A DNA stretch of 64,000 nucleotides from Valencia hispanica (Eukaryota > Chordata > Actinopteri > Cyprinodontiformes > Valenciidae): assembly GCA_963556495.2 (NCBI GenBank), contig OY747722.1:19890001-19954000 (forward strand), written 5' to 3'. The notes below the pieces were generated by a model. It was not told the origin of the DNA. It saw only the letters and a list, made by a program, of their open reading frames with translations, and ran no database searches. This document shows, one piece after another, positions 1-9,668 of the stretch; positions within the stretch are counted from its first letter, which is position 1; every line of letters begins with the position of its first letter. Both the position numbers and the translations under genes were made by a program.

Positions 1-1647
1 AAAATCATTTAAAATCTTCAGAAGGGCCGTCTCTGTGCTGTGGTTCACCCTAAAACCAGACTGAAATTTCTCCAGGACATTGTGCTCATTAATAAAATCA
101 TTAAGTTGAATTAAAACTAGCTTTTCTAAAACCTTGCTTAAAAATGGTAAGTTAGATACCGGTCTAAAATTATTAAAATCATTAAAATCTAAATTGCTCT
201 TCTTCAGCAGGGGCTTCACTTCCGCCCCTTTAAAGGCGGCAGGAAAGACCCCCGTCTGAAGGGAGCAATTCATCATGGTTAAAATCTCATCCCTAAAAGA
301 TTCATAAAATGGCTTAAAAAATGAAGTGGGAATCGGGTCCAAAACACATGTGGTGGGCCTCACTGAGGAGAAAACTTTATCAAGAGTCCCAGCTTCTACC
401 AGGACAAAACTGTCCAGCGTTTCCTCTGGTAGAGACACACATTCAGATTTGTCTAAAACCATGTTACACTGAGAAGATAAAATATTACATCTGATGGTGT
501 CTACCTTCCCTCTGAAGTGGTCTGCGAACTCCTCACAAAGAGTGTTTGAGGGGGTTTTCTGAAATGCAGTAGTAGCTCTGTTAAAAAGTTTATCAATGGT
601 GGAAAAAAGGATTTTATGATTATTTTTATTGTCTGATATGATTTTTGCAAAGTAAGCATTTCTTGAATTTCTTACAGCATTATTATAGGATTTGAGAAGT
701 TCTGTGTATAATTGATGGTTTATCGTGGTTTTATTTTTTCTCCATTTTCTCTCTGCCGCCCTGCAGTCCCTCTTTAGTTTTTTAAGATTGTTATTTCTCC
801 ATGGCGCTGCAAGTTTTGAATGTGAGCGTTTCACTCTAAGTGGAGCCAGCAGGTCAAGAGCGGACTGAAGTCTTCTGTTAAAATCACTGACGATAAAATC
901 ACAGGGGGCAGGTAAGAGAGTAGGAGGAAACTTTTGGAAAACTTCTAGAAAACCTGCAGCCACTTCAGGGGTTAGATGGCGCTTCCTGACAGTTCTCACA
1001 GAGGTCTCCTGCTGGATAAAACTGGTGATGTTAAAAAACACGCAGTAATGGTCAGAGACAGCCAAGTCAACAACAGAGGACACACGGGTGGACAGGCCAT
1101 GCGTGATGACCAAGTCCAGGGTGTGTCCTCTGTTGTGAGTTGGCTGCATGACATGCTGACTAAAATCCATATAATTCAAAATATTTAAAAATTCTGTTGA
1201 TAAAGGGTCTAAAAGGTTATCCATGTGTAGATTAAAATCACCAGCTAAAATGATCCTTTCAAAGGAGTTGTACAAAATTGATAAAAACTCTGAAAATTCT
1301 TGAATAAAAAGTGCACTCTTTTTAGGAGGCCTGTAAACTGTGACACATAAAATCTGAGGAGTGCTAAAAACAGTTGCATTATATTCAAAAGTACTAAAAT
1401 TATCAAATAAAACAGGTTTGGCAGAAAGCGTTGATGAACTAATAAAAGCAGTTCCGCCTCCCCTTGTGCAACTCCTCGTGGAATAAGTGAAGTTAAAATT
1501 TGGTGGGGAGGCCTCTGTAAGAACAACAGGGGCATCTGTACTCAGCCATGTTTCTGTTAAAAATAAACAATGTATATTATGATCTAAAATTAGGTCATTT
1601 ATTATAAAAGTTTTATTCAGCAGAGAGCGGACATTTAAAAGTGCCAT
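1..1647 (-). CDS. L2-type LINE ORF2 (endonuclease/reverse transcriptase), partial at window edge
   Basis: This is the N-terminal 549 codons of a LINE ORF2, the enzyme that nicks target DNA and copies the element RNA in place. The start is the ATG whose complement lies at 1,645-1,647, the same position as in the complete second copy. Endonuclease (APE-type) landmarks are visible: TETW near residue 31, GDFN at 136-139 and SDH at 198-200. The reverse transcriptase begins with the FRPVSNLPF and FQSGFRVNHSTETAL blocks before the sequence runs off the window. I compared it base by base with the copy at 22,319-25,111; the substitutions are silent or missense and none makes a stop. The reading frame stays open to base 1. 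The catalytic YADD box lies outside the window, so full integrity cannot be judged. Confidence 0.85.
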   Translation of the reverse strand, partial: MALLNVRSLLNKTFIINDLILDHNIHCLFLTETWLSTDAPVVLTEASPPNFNFTYSTRSCTRGGGTAFISSSTLSAKPVLFDNFSTFEYNATVFSTPQILCVTVYRPPKKSALFIQEFSEFLSILYNSFERIILAGDFNLHMDNLLDPLSTEFLNILNYMDFSQHVMQPTHNRGHTLDLVITHGLSTRVSSVVDLAVSDHYCVFFNITSFIQQETSVRTVRKRHLTPEVAAGFLEVFQKFPPTLLPAPCDFIVSDFNRRLQSALDLLAPLRVKRSHSKLAAPWRNNNLKKLKRDCRAAERKWRKNKTTINHQLYTELLKSYNNAVRNSRNAYFAKIISDNKNNHKILFSTIDKLFNRATTAFQKTPSNTLCEEFADHFRGKVDTIRCNILSSQCNMVLDKSECVSLPEETLDSFVLVEAGTLDKVFSSVRPTTCVLDPIPTSFFKPFYESFRDEILTMMNCSLQTGVFPAAFKGAEVKPLLKKSNLDFNDFNNFRPVSNLPFLSKVLEKLVLIQLNDFINEHNVLEKFQSGFRVNHSTETALLKILNDF

Positions 1648-1869
1648 ATTAATAGTGGTTGGAGATGGAGTGACTGTATGATCTACTGGGTGTAGGACTT
1701 TTGGTAACTGTTTGAGATTATTGGAGTTGCGTTTGCTACGTTTTTTATTATTTGTCCGCTCTCTGCTGATAATAACGGGTATAGATGATTTAGGGCAAGG
1801 TCCAAGTCCGATATGTGAATTACTGTTAAAATCAGAACTGAGTTCATAGGAGCAGGGACCAGCTGCACA

Positions 1870-3144
1870 TCAGGATGTGGCAGAAGGGGCATGGAGGGCA
1901 GGTGCAGCTGGGGCTGGTGTGGTAGACAGGGGGCGGCGAGGGAATGCCAGGCTCATTGACAGCATGCGGGCACCCTGTCTATTAAGATGTAGTCCATCTG
2001 GACCAAACAATTGACTCCTGCCCCAGAAAATGTTAAAATTGTCCATAAAACCAATATTGTGCATCACGGTGGCAGAGGAAAGCCAGGTGTTAAGAGATAA
2101 AAGTCTGCTAAAACGACCAATACCTCTGCCAACAGTGGGGGTGGGGCCAGAAATAAAAACAGACACATGTGTGTATTTTAAAAGATTAAACAAATTAATA
2201 AAATCCAGCTTCAGGAGCTCAGATTGCTGTTTACGAATGTCGTTGGTTCCAGCGTGAATAATAACTCTACTCACAGATGGGTGATGTTGGATATGGTCCA
2301 GGATCTGTTCAGTAATATCCTTTACGGTGGCTCCAGGAAAACACAGTGTGACGGCTCCTCTCATCCTTACATTCCTGATAATAGAGTCTCCAATGATGAG
2401 CGTGGTGGGCGGCTGGTCAACAAGTTGATGCTGGGCAGAGGATCTTTCACCGTCCAGGACCTGCTGGATGTTGGGCGGATTAGCTTCCCCAGGACTGCAG
2501 CGATGTGTAGTCGGCGCCGAGGGCTCGTTCCGTGGGTTCGGGGTGTAGTGGAGCACTCCTCGGCGAGTCCTGGGTTTAGCGCGACGTGGAGGGCTGCGGG
2601 AGCCCGGCTGCTGCTCCGGCTGCTGGGAGGGGATGGGCGGCAGTCCTGCAGAGCTGCGGTGTTTCAGGGCGTCCGGAGGGACAGTCAGAGGAGGAAAGTC
2701 GTGCTCCAGGGCACCGAAGCGGTTTGACAATGGGAGGCCGGGTGAAGGAGAGCGGTGGCGGCTGCTCCGGGCCCCCCCACCGTGGCCGGTTCCGACCATG
2801 GACCAGACACCCTGGAGCACCGGTGTTGAGCTGATGGGGGCTTTTGGCTTTGCCCCCAGATGGAACCAGCAGTCCTCCTCTGCAGTTGTTGTTGCTCCTC
2901 CGGCGTTCGGCAGTCCTAGTCCAGCGATGGATTCCCCCTCCACAGCTTCACCGGGCTGGCAGGGAATTGTGTCCGCCAGCTGAGCACTGTTGGCGGCGGC
3001 GAAAGTCCGGCCGAAGATGATGTCCACGTCGCGCTCGTGGTCCTGGATTTGATGGAGCGTGGAGATCCTCTGCTCCAGCTCCAGAACTTTTTGTGTTAAT
3101 TTAAAACAGCCATCACATCCGGGGGTGCAGGTGAGTGAAGGCAT
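1870..3144 (-). CDS. L2-type LINE ORF1 with SGNH/GDSL-type hydrolase domain
   Basis: An uninterrupted 424-codon frame upstream of ORF2, read from the ATG at 3,144; a longer reading from 3,198 would need a TTG start and adds only 18 residues. The N-terminus has a Cys-rich CTPGCDGC motif followed by a heptad-like segment (LTQKVLELEQRI) suited to coiled-coil self-association. A proline/serine/arginine-rich linker follows. The C-terminal half carries SGNH-hydrolase blocks: GDS (residues 252-254, catalytic Ser), an HAGTND block, and DGLHLN with Asp383 and His386 completing a Ser-Asp-His triad. CR1 and L2 LINEs are known to carry an esterase-like ORF1 of this kind that binds nucleic acid in the RNP; its substrate is unsettled. 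All triad residues are present, so the protein looks functional. Confidence 0.85.
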   Translation of the reverse strand: MPSLTCTPGCDGCFKLTQKVLELEQRISTLHQIQDHERDVDIIFGRTFAAANSAQLADTIPCQPGEAVEGESIAGLGLPNAGGATTTAEEDCWFHLGAKPKAPISSTPVLQGVWSMVGTGHGGGARSSRHRSPSPGLPLSNRFGALEHDFPPLTVPPDALKHRSSAGLPPIPSQQPEQQPGSRSPPRRAKPRTRRGVLHYTPNPRNEPSAPTTHRCSPGEANPPNIQQVLDGERSSAQHQLVDQPPTTLIIGDSIIRNVRMRGAVTLCFPGATVKDITEQILDHIQHHPSVSRVIIHAGTNDIRKQQSELLKLDFINLFNLLKYTHVSVFISGPTPTVGRGIGRFSRLLSLNTWLSSATVMHNIGFMDNFNIFWGRSQLFGPDGLHLNRQGARMLSMSLAFPRRPLSTTPAPAAPALHAPSATS

Positions 3145-3290
3145 GACGAAATAAAAAGTAGTCCGTGCTCGGATAAAAAACGCCCCCGATAAAAACAAAT
3201 TGCTAAAAGTCAGTGGTGTTAAAATCGGTTAAAAACAGTCATCAAAACGATTTAAAACCAGTTAAAACCAGTTAATGTCAGACTTATAGA

Positions 3291-3635
3291 TTTGTCTGCT
3301 GCCTACACAGGATAAATATGTACAAAAATAAATACAAAATGCTGTGCAATCTTTTTATTTATTTTTATTGTTGCTGCTTCTTAGTTGTTTTGTTTGGGCG
3401 ATTTAAAGGTGAACATCTTCTATAACCCAAGTGTATCTGAGATTACTGTATGCTGGAGAGAATAATTCTTAGTGCCATCTTTCAAGAAAATTAACCAGGT
3501 CGTGAAGAAACAAAGCGGTCCCAGATAATCACCATGCCACCATGCAGGTTGGAGTGTAAATGTAATGGTTTTGTATTTGTTTTTTGTTTGTTTTTTTAAT
3601 GCTGTAGGTTTACGCAAAATGTAACCTTCCCCCCT
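3291..3635. other. AT-rich spacer, no gene seen
   Basis: Between the 5' end of the L2 LINE and the SINE. Contains A/T runs and no frame with recognisable protein similarity. Confidence 0.5.
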
Positions 3636-3966
3636 CTTGTTATGGTAAATTACCTGCATTTGTATAACGCTTTTTCAGTCAGAGGACCACAAAGTGCTTT
3701 ACACTACATCCAGTCATTTAGTCATTCACACATTCACCCGCTGATGGTGGTAAGCTACTTTGTAGCCACAGCTGCCCTCGGGGCACGCTGACAGAACCAA
3801 GACTGCCATACACACAGGCACCACAGGGCCCTGTGGCCACCACCAGCAGTCAAGGCAGGTGAAGTTTCTTGCCCAAGGACACAACAACGAGATGGATGGA
3901 GTGGGGATTGGAATCCACAACCCACCAGTTACAGGACGAATTCCTACCACCTGAGCAACGATCACC
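3636..3966 (-). mobile_element. tRNA-derived SINE with L2-like 3' tail
   Basis: Read on the minus strand, the head (starting near 3,966) has an RNA polymerase III A box (complement of 3,947-3,959, reading GTTGCTCAGGTGG) and a B box (complement of 3,905-3,916, reading GGATTCCAATCC), spaced as in a tRNA. The body contains a conserved teleost repeat segment, and the 3' end reads AAAGCGTTATACAAATGC, which resembles the 3' ends of the L2-like LINEs elsewhere in the window. Such SINEs are transcribed by Pol III and copied by the partner LINE enzyme. The B box departs from consensus, so the copy is somewhat decayed. Confidence 0.7.
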
Positions 3967-4258
3967 TCTTATCCAGTCTCTTTCTTATCGTTGAATCATG
4001 AGCTCCCCTTAACTGAGGCAAATGAGGTCTGTGGTGGATTACATGTTGTTTTGGGTTCTTTTGTGATGTCCTGGAGTTTTTTGATGTGCTCTTGAAGGGA
4101 ATTTGCCTGGCCAGCCACTCTTTGGACAGTTCACCCTTGTTCAATTTTTGCCAGTTGTGAAAATGATTTCACTCTGGTTTCCTGGAGTTCCAAAACCTAA
4201 GAAATGGTTTCGCAACCCCTATCAGAATGGTTTTAAGAACATCAAAAAAACATTTAGC

Positions 4259-5685
4259 CTGGTTCACACCGGCCGCAGAAGCACTGCGAAGCAATGTGCT
4301 CACGAAAATTGTGTGCTATCCGCTGCCCGTCTGTTCACACCAAACCCATATTTCATTTTGAAAAAAAGCTTTTATTTTGAAAATTGACAGGATTGTCTCG
4401 TTTGTCTTGGTGTGACTTCCTGCCAGAATTGCCACGGATTGTCCGTGGCTTGCGCAAAAAATAGACCAGATGTATGGCAAGCCAAAGTTATCATAAATAA
4501 TGCGTATATTACGTGTTATTTTAACCCGTAAATTACGGGACACGCGCAGTGACTAAATAATGCCACTGCATGTAAAAGACGCGCGGTGGCGTTCAAAACG
4601 TGTGGTGGCGTTTTATGCATATTTTATTGTCAAGAGGCTGTCTTATTACTGCTCAGCCACTAGATTTTAGTGCAATCAGTACACTGCAAAGACAGACATA
4701 ACCAGAAGATCCCTGATCTTTGGAAATGTCAGACAGTACATGCATCTAACATTCTGCTCCTGTCTTAATCACCCCCAGTTTATCAATAACATTTGGTAGG
4801 CTATGATATTCAACTCACTCCACTTGTTATTTTGGTGCAATACAATATTTTTAACTGGCAATTAATTATAAAATTGAAAAGATAATAGCAACTGATTACA
4901 TGTACACAACAAACAGTAAGACTGTTTGATCCATGGTTTTAAATTTGTTTTGCCAGAGTTGTTGTTTTTTCGTTTTATTTTGTTGATACTATGCCTTAGC
5001 TTGATTTTTGATTGTTTTATGTTTAAAAATTACAGAAGATATATTAAAAATATATTTATCAACTTGTAGTTACTTGTACATGACATTAGAGGTCAGCAAA
5101 AAGTTTGAATCCTGCACTTAAGACTTTAATTACAATTTCTCTCGATTTTTAAATGAGTGACTTTACTATTGTAGACTTACCATTTGTAAAAATGATTTTG
5201 CTGAAGGTTTGGAACCGCTCCTCATCCGATCAAAACAGTTGAAGGAAGATTTGGGTGACTTGGTGGAAACTTATTTGGAAAGTCAGGGTTTTTGATGCTG
5301 TAAAAACCCATGTTAAATAGTATTGCATAGCTTTTTTTTTTTTAAGAATTCAACAATTTCACCAGAAATCACTTTTAGTAAAACAGATTGGGTAAAATGC
5401 ACTATAATCTAGTGGCTGAGCAGTAATAAGACAGCCTCTTGACAATAAAATATGCATAAGACGCCACCGCACGTTATTAACGCCACCACAAGTCTTTTTA
5501 CGCACAGTGGCGTTATTGACGTTACTGTGGGTTGCAATTCACAACGTGATTTCACGTAATAAACAGCGTGTCCCGTAATTTACGGGTTAAAATAACACGT
5601 AATATGCACATTATTTATGACACCTTTGGCTTGCCATACAGACGCCGAAACGATCGCGGCGCTTCGCGTCTGGAGTAAATTACCC
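4259..5685. mobile_element. older non-autonomous DNA element interrupted by a palindromic element
   Basis: The left part (4,259-4,470) opens with a TTCACACCGGCCGCAGAAGC-type terminus. The right part (5,641-5,685) ends with the roughly inverted complement gcttcgcgtctggagtaaat. Both flank the palindromic element at 4,471-5,640, which suggests that one short CpG-rich element with terminal inverted repeats was split by a later insertion. Similar termini are common in fish genomes. The right terminus is degenerate and no target duplication is evident, so the limits are approximate. Confidence 0.45.
4471..5640. mobile_element. non-autonomous transposon with ~205-240 bp inverted arms
   Basis: The left arm (4,471-4,675) and right arm (5,397-5,640) are reverse complements: both begin TGTATGGCAAGCCAAAG at the outside and run inward through matching blocks, including a self-complementary taacccgtaaattacggg core, repeated ggtggcgtt motifs, and a near-perfect inner block of about 60 bp ending at the cagccactagat segment. 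The right arm has about 45 extra bases near 5,515-5,565. The spacer of about 720 bp has no coding frame. Long inverted arms and no gene fit a foldback or MITE-like element moved by an enzyme encoded elsewhere; I could not assign the superfamily, and target duplications are not clear. Confidence 0.75.
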
Positions 5686-6599
5686 ATAGGTTAACAAGGG
5701 CGCAGAAAATAGTCAACTTTAAAGTTAATACAGTAAAATAGCTTGACATCTCAACTTGGCTTGTCTTAGTAGATTTTGTTGACAAAGACAAATCAGGAAA
5801 AAAAGGAAACACTTACCGCATTCACACTTATCACGCAAATGAAACTTCGTTTCAACAAGATGTTGACTTTCCCCATTTTCTTTTTATAACAACTCCTTGC
5901 AAGAGAGAGTTTAACAATTGCACAACTTCCACTTGGACAGCTTGTTCTTGTTGGAAATGGAGAGGGCTGTGGCCAATGGGAGGAGAATGACAGGAACCAA
6001 TGTGCAGTGTTGATGAAAAATACCCTCCCCATCTGAAAAGAGTATGTGAGCCCATGGCAGTGCTCATGGTTCTTTCGCAACAGTTCACAGTGTAGTTAAA
6101 AACATGTTTTTTACATTGATTTATAAAACGTTACTGCATTAGAAACTGATTGATCACCTTCTTTTCGTCTGTACAACTAACTTAAACACAACCCCACACA
6201 TAATGCTCATTCTTGTACTGTTTATTGGAAGTCTTCCAAAGACTGATTGTTGAACTAGGGAGCTCCAACACATGGAGAACATCCGGGCAGATGAATGTTA
6301 TCATTTACATTGCATAAAGCCATCACTGTGTTTCTTCATAGCTCACTCAGCTTCATTTTGTGAACTTTAACAAGAGCTTGGCTCACACTTTATCACTGCT
6401 CCCTTGAAGTAATTGCGTAGTGCAGTGTATGACCCACATTATAATAAAGCACTTCAGTTCTGTTCGGGTTTGAAACTCTTTCAGCTACTCTACTGTTTAA
6501 CTGTAATTTTCATGCTTTGGATAACTTGATTTATGTGAGTCAAAATATTCATGAAAACAAATAGTAATATATTGAGCACACAAGATTTTACTCATAATT
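5686..6599. other. intergenic, no gene supported
   Basis: Short antisense frames occur at 5,793-6,088, but they lack recognisable domains. Nothing else is identified. Confidence 0.4.
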
Positions 6600-7270
6600 T
6601 ACTTATTGACTCATCATTTTGTTTCTCTGAAACCAGTTAAGAGTTTCTTTGGCATTGTTTTAGGATCATTGTTTCACCATCAGATTATCATTAAAAACCT
6701 CCTGGTAAATTTCTCCATCGATACTTCCCTCAATTATGTGAAGTCTACCACTGCCATATGGTGAAAGACATCCTCACACCGTAATGTTTCCAACCTGAAC
6801 ACTTTACTGTTGTTATTGCATTTTAGGGGATGTGCATTGCCATACTTCCTCCAAGTATTCTGTTGTGTTTAGTGATATTTAAAGAGTTCATTTGGATCTC
6901 CCCATATTTCATATGCTTGTCTGAGTGTTCTACAGCAAAGTTTAACTGTACTTTGAGATGTTTATTCTTCAATTGTGGAATGGTTAGAAGCCATTGCTTT
7001 TGAGTGCATCAGTTATTGATTTTTATGGTCTCTGAAGCTTTCTGTGAGTAGTCATTGGTTCTTGGACAGCTCTTCTTATTCTCTTAACCTCTCTGTCAGA
7101 AATCCTATGAGAGCACCATGTTGTGTATGATTTATGAGAAAATGAATATCTTTTGACTCATGAGTTATGGCTCTAAGTCCTCAATAAAACATTCAGAAGT
7201 TTAGAAATCCATTAGTAGCAATCTCATTAGTATGTTTTTGCAAAAATAAGATAAATGATATTTTTGCTTT
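6600..7270 (-). pseudogene. degenerate Tc1-like transposase relic
   Basis: Read on the minus strand, fragments in shifting frames resemble Tc1-family transposase: a piece reading IRRAVQEPMT (helix-turn-helix region), then YGSGRLHIIEGSIDGEIYQE, which matches the GxGxLxxIDGxMDxxxY segment between the first and second catalytic acids, and then NDPK and NWFQ pieces around the second catalytic Asp. Many stops and frameshifts interrupt it. Terminal repeats were not found, so the ends are approximate. Confidence 0.6.
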
Positions 7271-7970
7271 TACCCATCATGACAGAATTTTAGTAATGAG
7301 AAAACTTTTTGGGGACCATCAGAACTAAACCAGATGACGTTTATTTGCACCAGCCTTTGGGACCATTTACTAAAAAGTTGTCTGAAAGCAAGTTTGTTTT
7401 TAGATTTTAAACATATTGCTGTTTCTGTAACCATTGTGTAATTCGAGCCAGTTTGTCCAAGATTTACAGGAAGTTAGGCAACTCATCTGGATATAAAACC
7501 TTAAAATAAAGCCCAAATACAAGTACTTAAAAATGAACCGGACGCTCTGGAGGATGTTCTGTTGTTGTTTTCCTTTCCAGCTGAGACTGTGTGTGTAATA
7601 TTTGGGAAGTGCTGAATGCTTCCCTTTGAGTTCTTAGCTTCCCTCATGAGTAGTAACTTTGTCTTCTAAAGTTTGTAAGGACACTATCTCCCAAGATTTT
7701 GATCAGTAAATGCTTGTTCAACACAACATAACAGAATGTGGAACAGATGTTTGCAAACTGGTTTCACATATTAATCTTATAAGAGAAGTACAGTGACTGG
7801 CTTTTGGTTTAGGCTTAACAGCCAATTACTTTGCTCCTAAAAAATAGAAGTGACCATTTCCTACAGATCTCTTGTCAATGTGCAAAAGTTCATGGAATTG
7901 TTTATGTTGTTTCCTGGGAGATGGAAATTATTTCTTAGTACTGGGGATTGGATTGGTCTCATGTTAATTT
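7271..7970. other. intergenic, nothing identified
   Basis: AT-rich, no long frame and no recognised repeat. Confidence 0.35.
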
Positions 7971-7974
7971 GTTA

Positions 7975-8275
7975 AAGAACAACATTCACTCAAGTAAAAA
8001 GTTATTCAAGAAATCATAATAGAAAAATAAAAATGGCAAAGCTAGCAGGACACATATCCAACTGACTTATGAGGATCAAAAGCAATATAGACAAGAAAAA
8101 AGTAGTCACATTCACAGTCGAAAAAGGCAAAACATGACTATACGAGTCATACAATAAATGGGGGTATAACGACAGAGGATCCAGAGGAGAACAAAAGAAA
8201 CCAGAGAGCTTAAATACACTGAGGATGAATGAAAGGTGACACTAAAAGCCTTAGAACCAATTAGTGACAACCTGG
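7975..8275. repeat. left part of an interspersed repeat split by the Nimb-type LINE
   Basis: The segment near 8,210-8,275 (cttaaatacactgaggatg, then ccttagaaccaattag) is colinear with 58,360-58,420 of the copy at 58.2-58.8 kb. The match continues directly at 13,788 once the LINE and one duplication copy are removed. The outer left limit is approximate. Confidence 0.65.
8264..8275. repeat. target-site duplication, left copy
   Basis: The 12-mer GTGACAACCTGG is repeated exactly at 13,776-13,787, bracketing the LINE. A preceding A is also shared but is ambiguous because the right copy follows a GAA/AAG tail. Confidence 0.9.
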
Positions 8276-8337
8276 GTCATCGAACGCTGTTTGGTAAAGG
8301 GATAGCCAAATGCGGGGAGGTGTTGCGAAAAAAGTAA

Positions 8338-9666
8338 ATGAAAAAAGGAGGATTATCAGAGAACAAAGTGATAGTGAATGGAAAAAGGAAAGATCTTGTA
8401 AAAGCCTGGATGTTCAGAAGAAGAGGAATTCAAATGGAAGAAACTAAAAGAAGAACGCCAAAAGAAAAAGAAAGAGATCAACCAAAGGCGGGTAGGCACA
8501 GCTGTGTAGTGAATGAGAAGGAGTGGGGAGACATTGAGAATTATACAAGTGAAGATAGTATGGATTATGAACAGGAAACAATGAAGAGTAAAAGAGGGTA
8601 CGGGTCAGAAGAGGAAAAGACAAGGAAGCAAAGGAAAACTGTTGTAAATAAGAGCGGAGAAGATGAGGGAAGTGAATTTAAAATCATTTTGAGATTCAAT
8701 GAAGAAAACGGAATAAATAAAATGAGTCCAGTCAAGCTAACAATGATACTGAAAAATCAAATAGGTGACATTAAGTTAGCAAAAGTGTTAAGAGATGGAA
8801 ACCTACTTATTGTGTGTAAAAATGAAGATCAGAGAGAGAAAGCGCGCAAAATGAAAGAAGTAGGAAAACATAAAGTAATAAGTGTGAGCAAGGTGGGAGT
8901 TAGGGATCAAGGACCAAAAGGAGTGGTTTGGGGAATTCCAGTGGAGATACCAGTGGATGAAATCAAGGCTAACTTGAGAGGAGCAAAAGTGAAAGATGTA
9001 AACAGATTAACAGAATTTCGGGATGGAGTCAAAAAAGAGAAAGAAGCAGTGGTGATAGTCTTTGAAGGGGAAAGCTTACCACATCATGTGTTCTTGGGAT
9101 ACATATCATACTCGGTGAGAAACTTTACTCCAAAACCTATCAGATGCTTCAATTGCCAAAGATTTAATCACACAGCAAATGTTTGTAAAGGGAAAAGGAG
9201 ATGCCCGAGATGTGGGGAGAATCATGGGTTTGAGGAATGTGGAAACAAAGAAAAGCCAAAATGTTGTAACTGTGGAGGCGAGCATAGTGCAGCATATGGA
9301 GGTTGTCAAATGATGAAAAGAGAGATCCAGATTAATCAAACAAAAGTTCAAAATAAAGTGACATATGCAGAAGCAGTCAAAATGGTGGGGAAAGATAGAG
9401 AAAGGAAATCAAGTGTGTCAGCGGAAGAATTAAGTAAAGGAAAGGAAAAAGAAATAAAAGGAAAAGTATGGATAGATATGAAAAAGCTTGTGACATTTAT
9501 AGCCGGGGTAATCAATGCTACAATGGAGACAAAGTCAAAAACAGAGAGAATCCAAATCATAGTAAAAGCTGCAGCAAATCATTTGGATTTAAATGAGTTG
9601 TCATGGGAGGAAGTAAGACAAAATCTGAGTGCCCACTCAAGCCAAGATGGAGGAGGTCTAGGGTAA
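8338..9666 (+). CDS. I/Nimb-type LINE ORF1, zinc-knuckle nucleic-acid-binding protein
   Basis: An intact 442-codon frame beginning at ATG 8,338, about 62 bp after the LINE 5' end. The N-terminal third is highly charged and Lys/Glu-rich, followed by a folded segment rich in V/I/L. From about residue 270 to 323 there are three consecutive zinc knuckles: CFNCQRFNHTANVC (CX2CX4HX4C), CPRCGENHGFEEC (CX2CX3HX4C) and CNCGGEHSAAYGGC (CX2CX3HX6C). This arrangement is typical of I/Jockey-group ORF1 proteins, which coat the element RNA in the RNP and act as nucleic-acid chaperones. It ends overlapping the start of ORF2. Unlike ORF2 it has no stop or frameshift, so it could still encode protein if transcribed. 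Confidence 0.85.
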   Translation: MKKGGLSENKVIVNGKRKDLVKAWMFRRRGIQMEETKRRTPKEKERDQPKAGRHSCVVNEKEWGDIENYTSEDSMDYEQETMKSKRGYGSEEEKTRKQRKTVVNKSGEDEGSEFKIILRFNEENGINKMSPVKLTMILKNQIGDIKLAKVLRDGNLLIVCKNEDQREKARKMKEVGKHKVISVSKVGVRDQGPKGVVWGIPVEIPVDEIKANLRGAKVKDVNRLTEFRDGVKKEKEAVVIVFEGESLPHHVFLGYISYSVRNFTPKPIRCFNCQRFNHTANVCKGKRRCPRCGENHGFEECGNKEKPKCCNCGGEHSAAYGGCQMMKREIQINQTKVQNKVTYAEAVKMVGKDRERKSSVSAEELSKGKEKEIKGKVWIDMKKLVTFIAGVINATMETKSKTERIQIIVKAAANHLDLNELSWEEVRQNLSAHSSQDGGGLG

Positions 9667-9668
9667 AA

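Larger units (their letters stand above)
1..3290 (-). mobile_element. L2/CR1-type LINE, 5' two thirds (3' end outside window)
   Basis: On the minus strand this holds a 5' untranslated stretch, an intact ORF1 with an SGNH-hydrolase-like domain, and the first 549 codons of ORF2 (endonuclease plus the start of reverse transcriptase), cut by the window edge. Bases 1 to about 1,742 match the second copy at 23,465-25,209 with about ten substitutions and no indels, so this copy is young. The 5' end is set at about 3,290 because the repeated gttaaaac-type 5' sequence gives way there to unrelated DNA; this boundary is approximate. Confidence 0.85.

Noticed and set aside
976..1188. 70-codon + strand frame present identically at 24,440-24,652
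   Set aside because: Antisense shadow of the ORF2 endonuclease domain; identity is explained by the LINE duplication.
1245..1535. 96-codon minus-strand frame, repeated at 24,709-24,999
   Set aside because: Both are alternate-frame shadows of LINE ORF2. Their duplication reflects the two LINE copies, not a conserved gene.
2030..2983. Several overlapping + strand frames
   Set aside because: Antisense of the GC-rich LINE ORF1; no domains of their own.
3905..3959. Functional tRNA gene
   Set aside because: A and B boxes are present, but the cloverleaf is not maintained and the sequence continues into a SINE body and LINE-like tail.
5793..6088. Overlapping minus-strand frames of 78-95 codons
   Set aside because: No known domain, no splice partners, and an unbiased AT-rich context.
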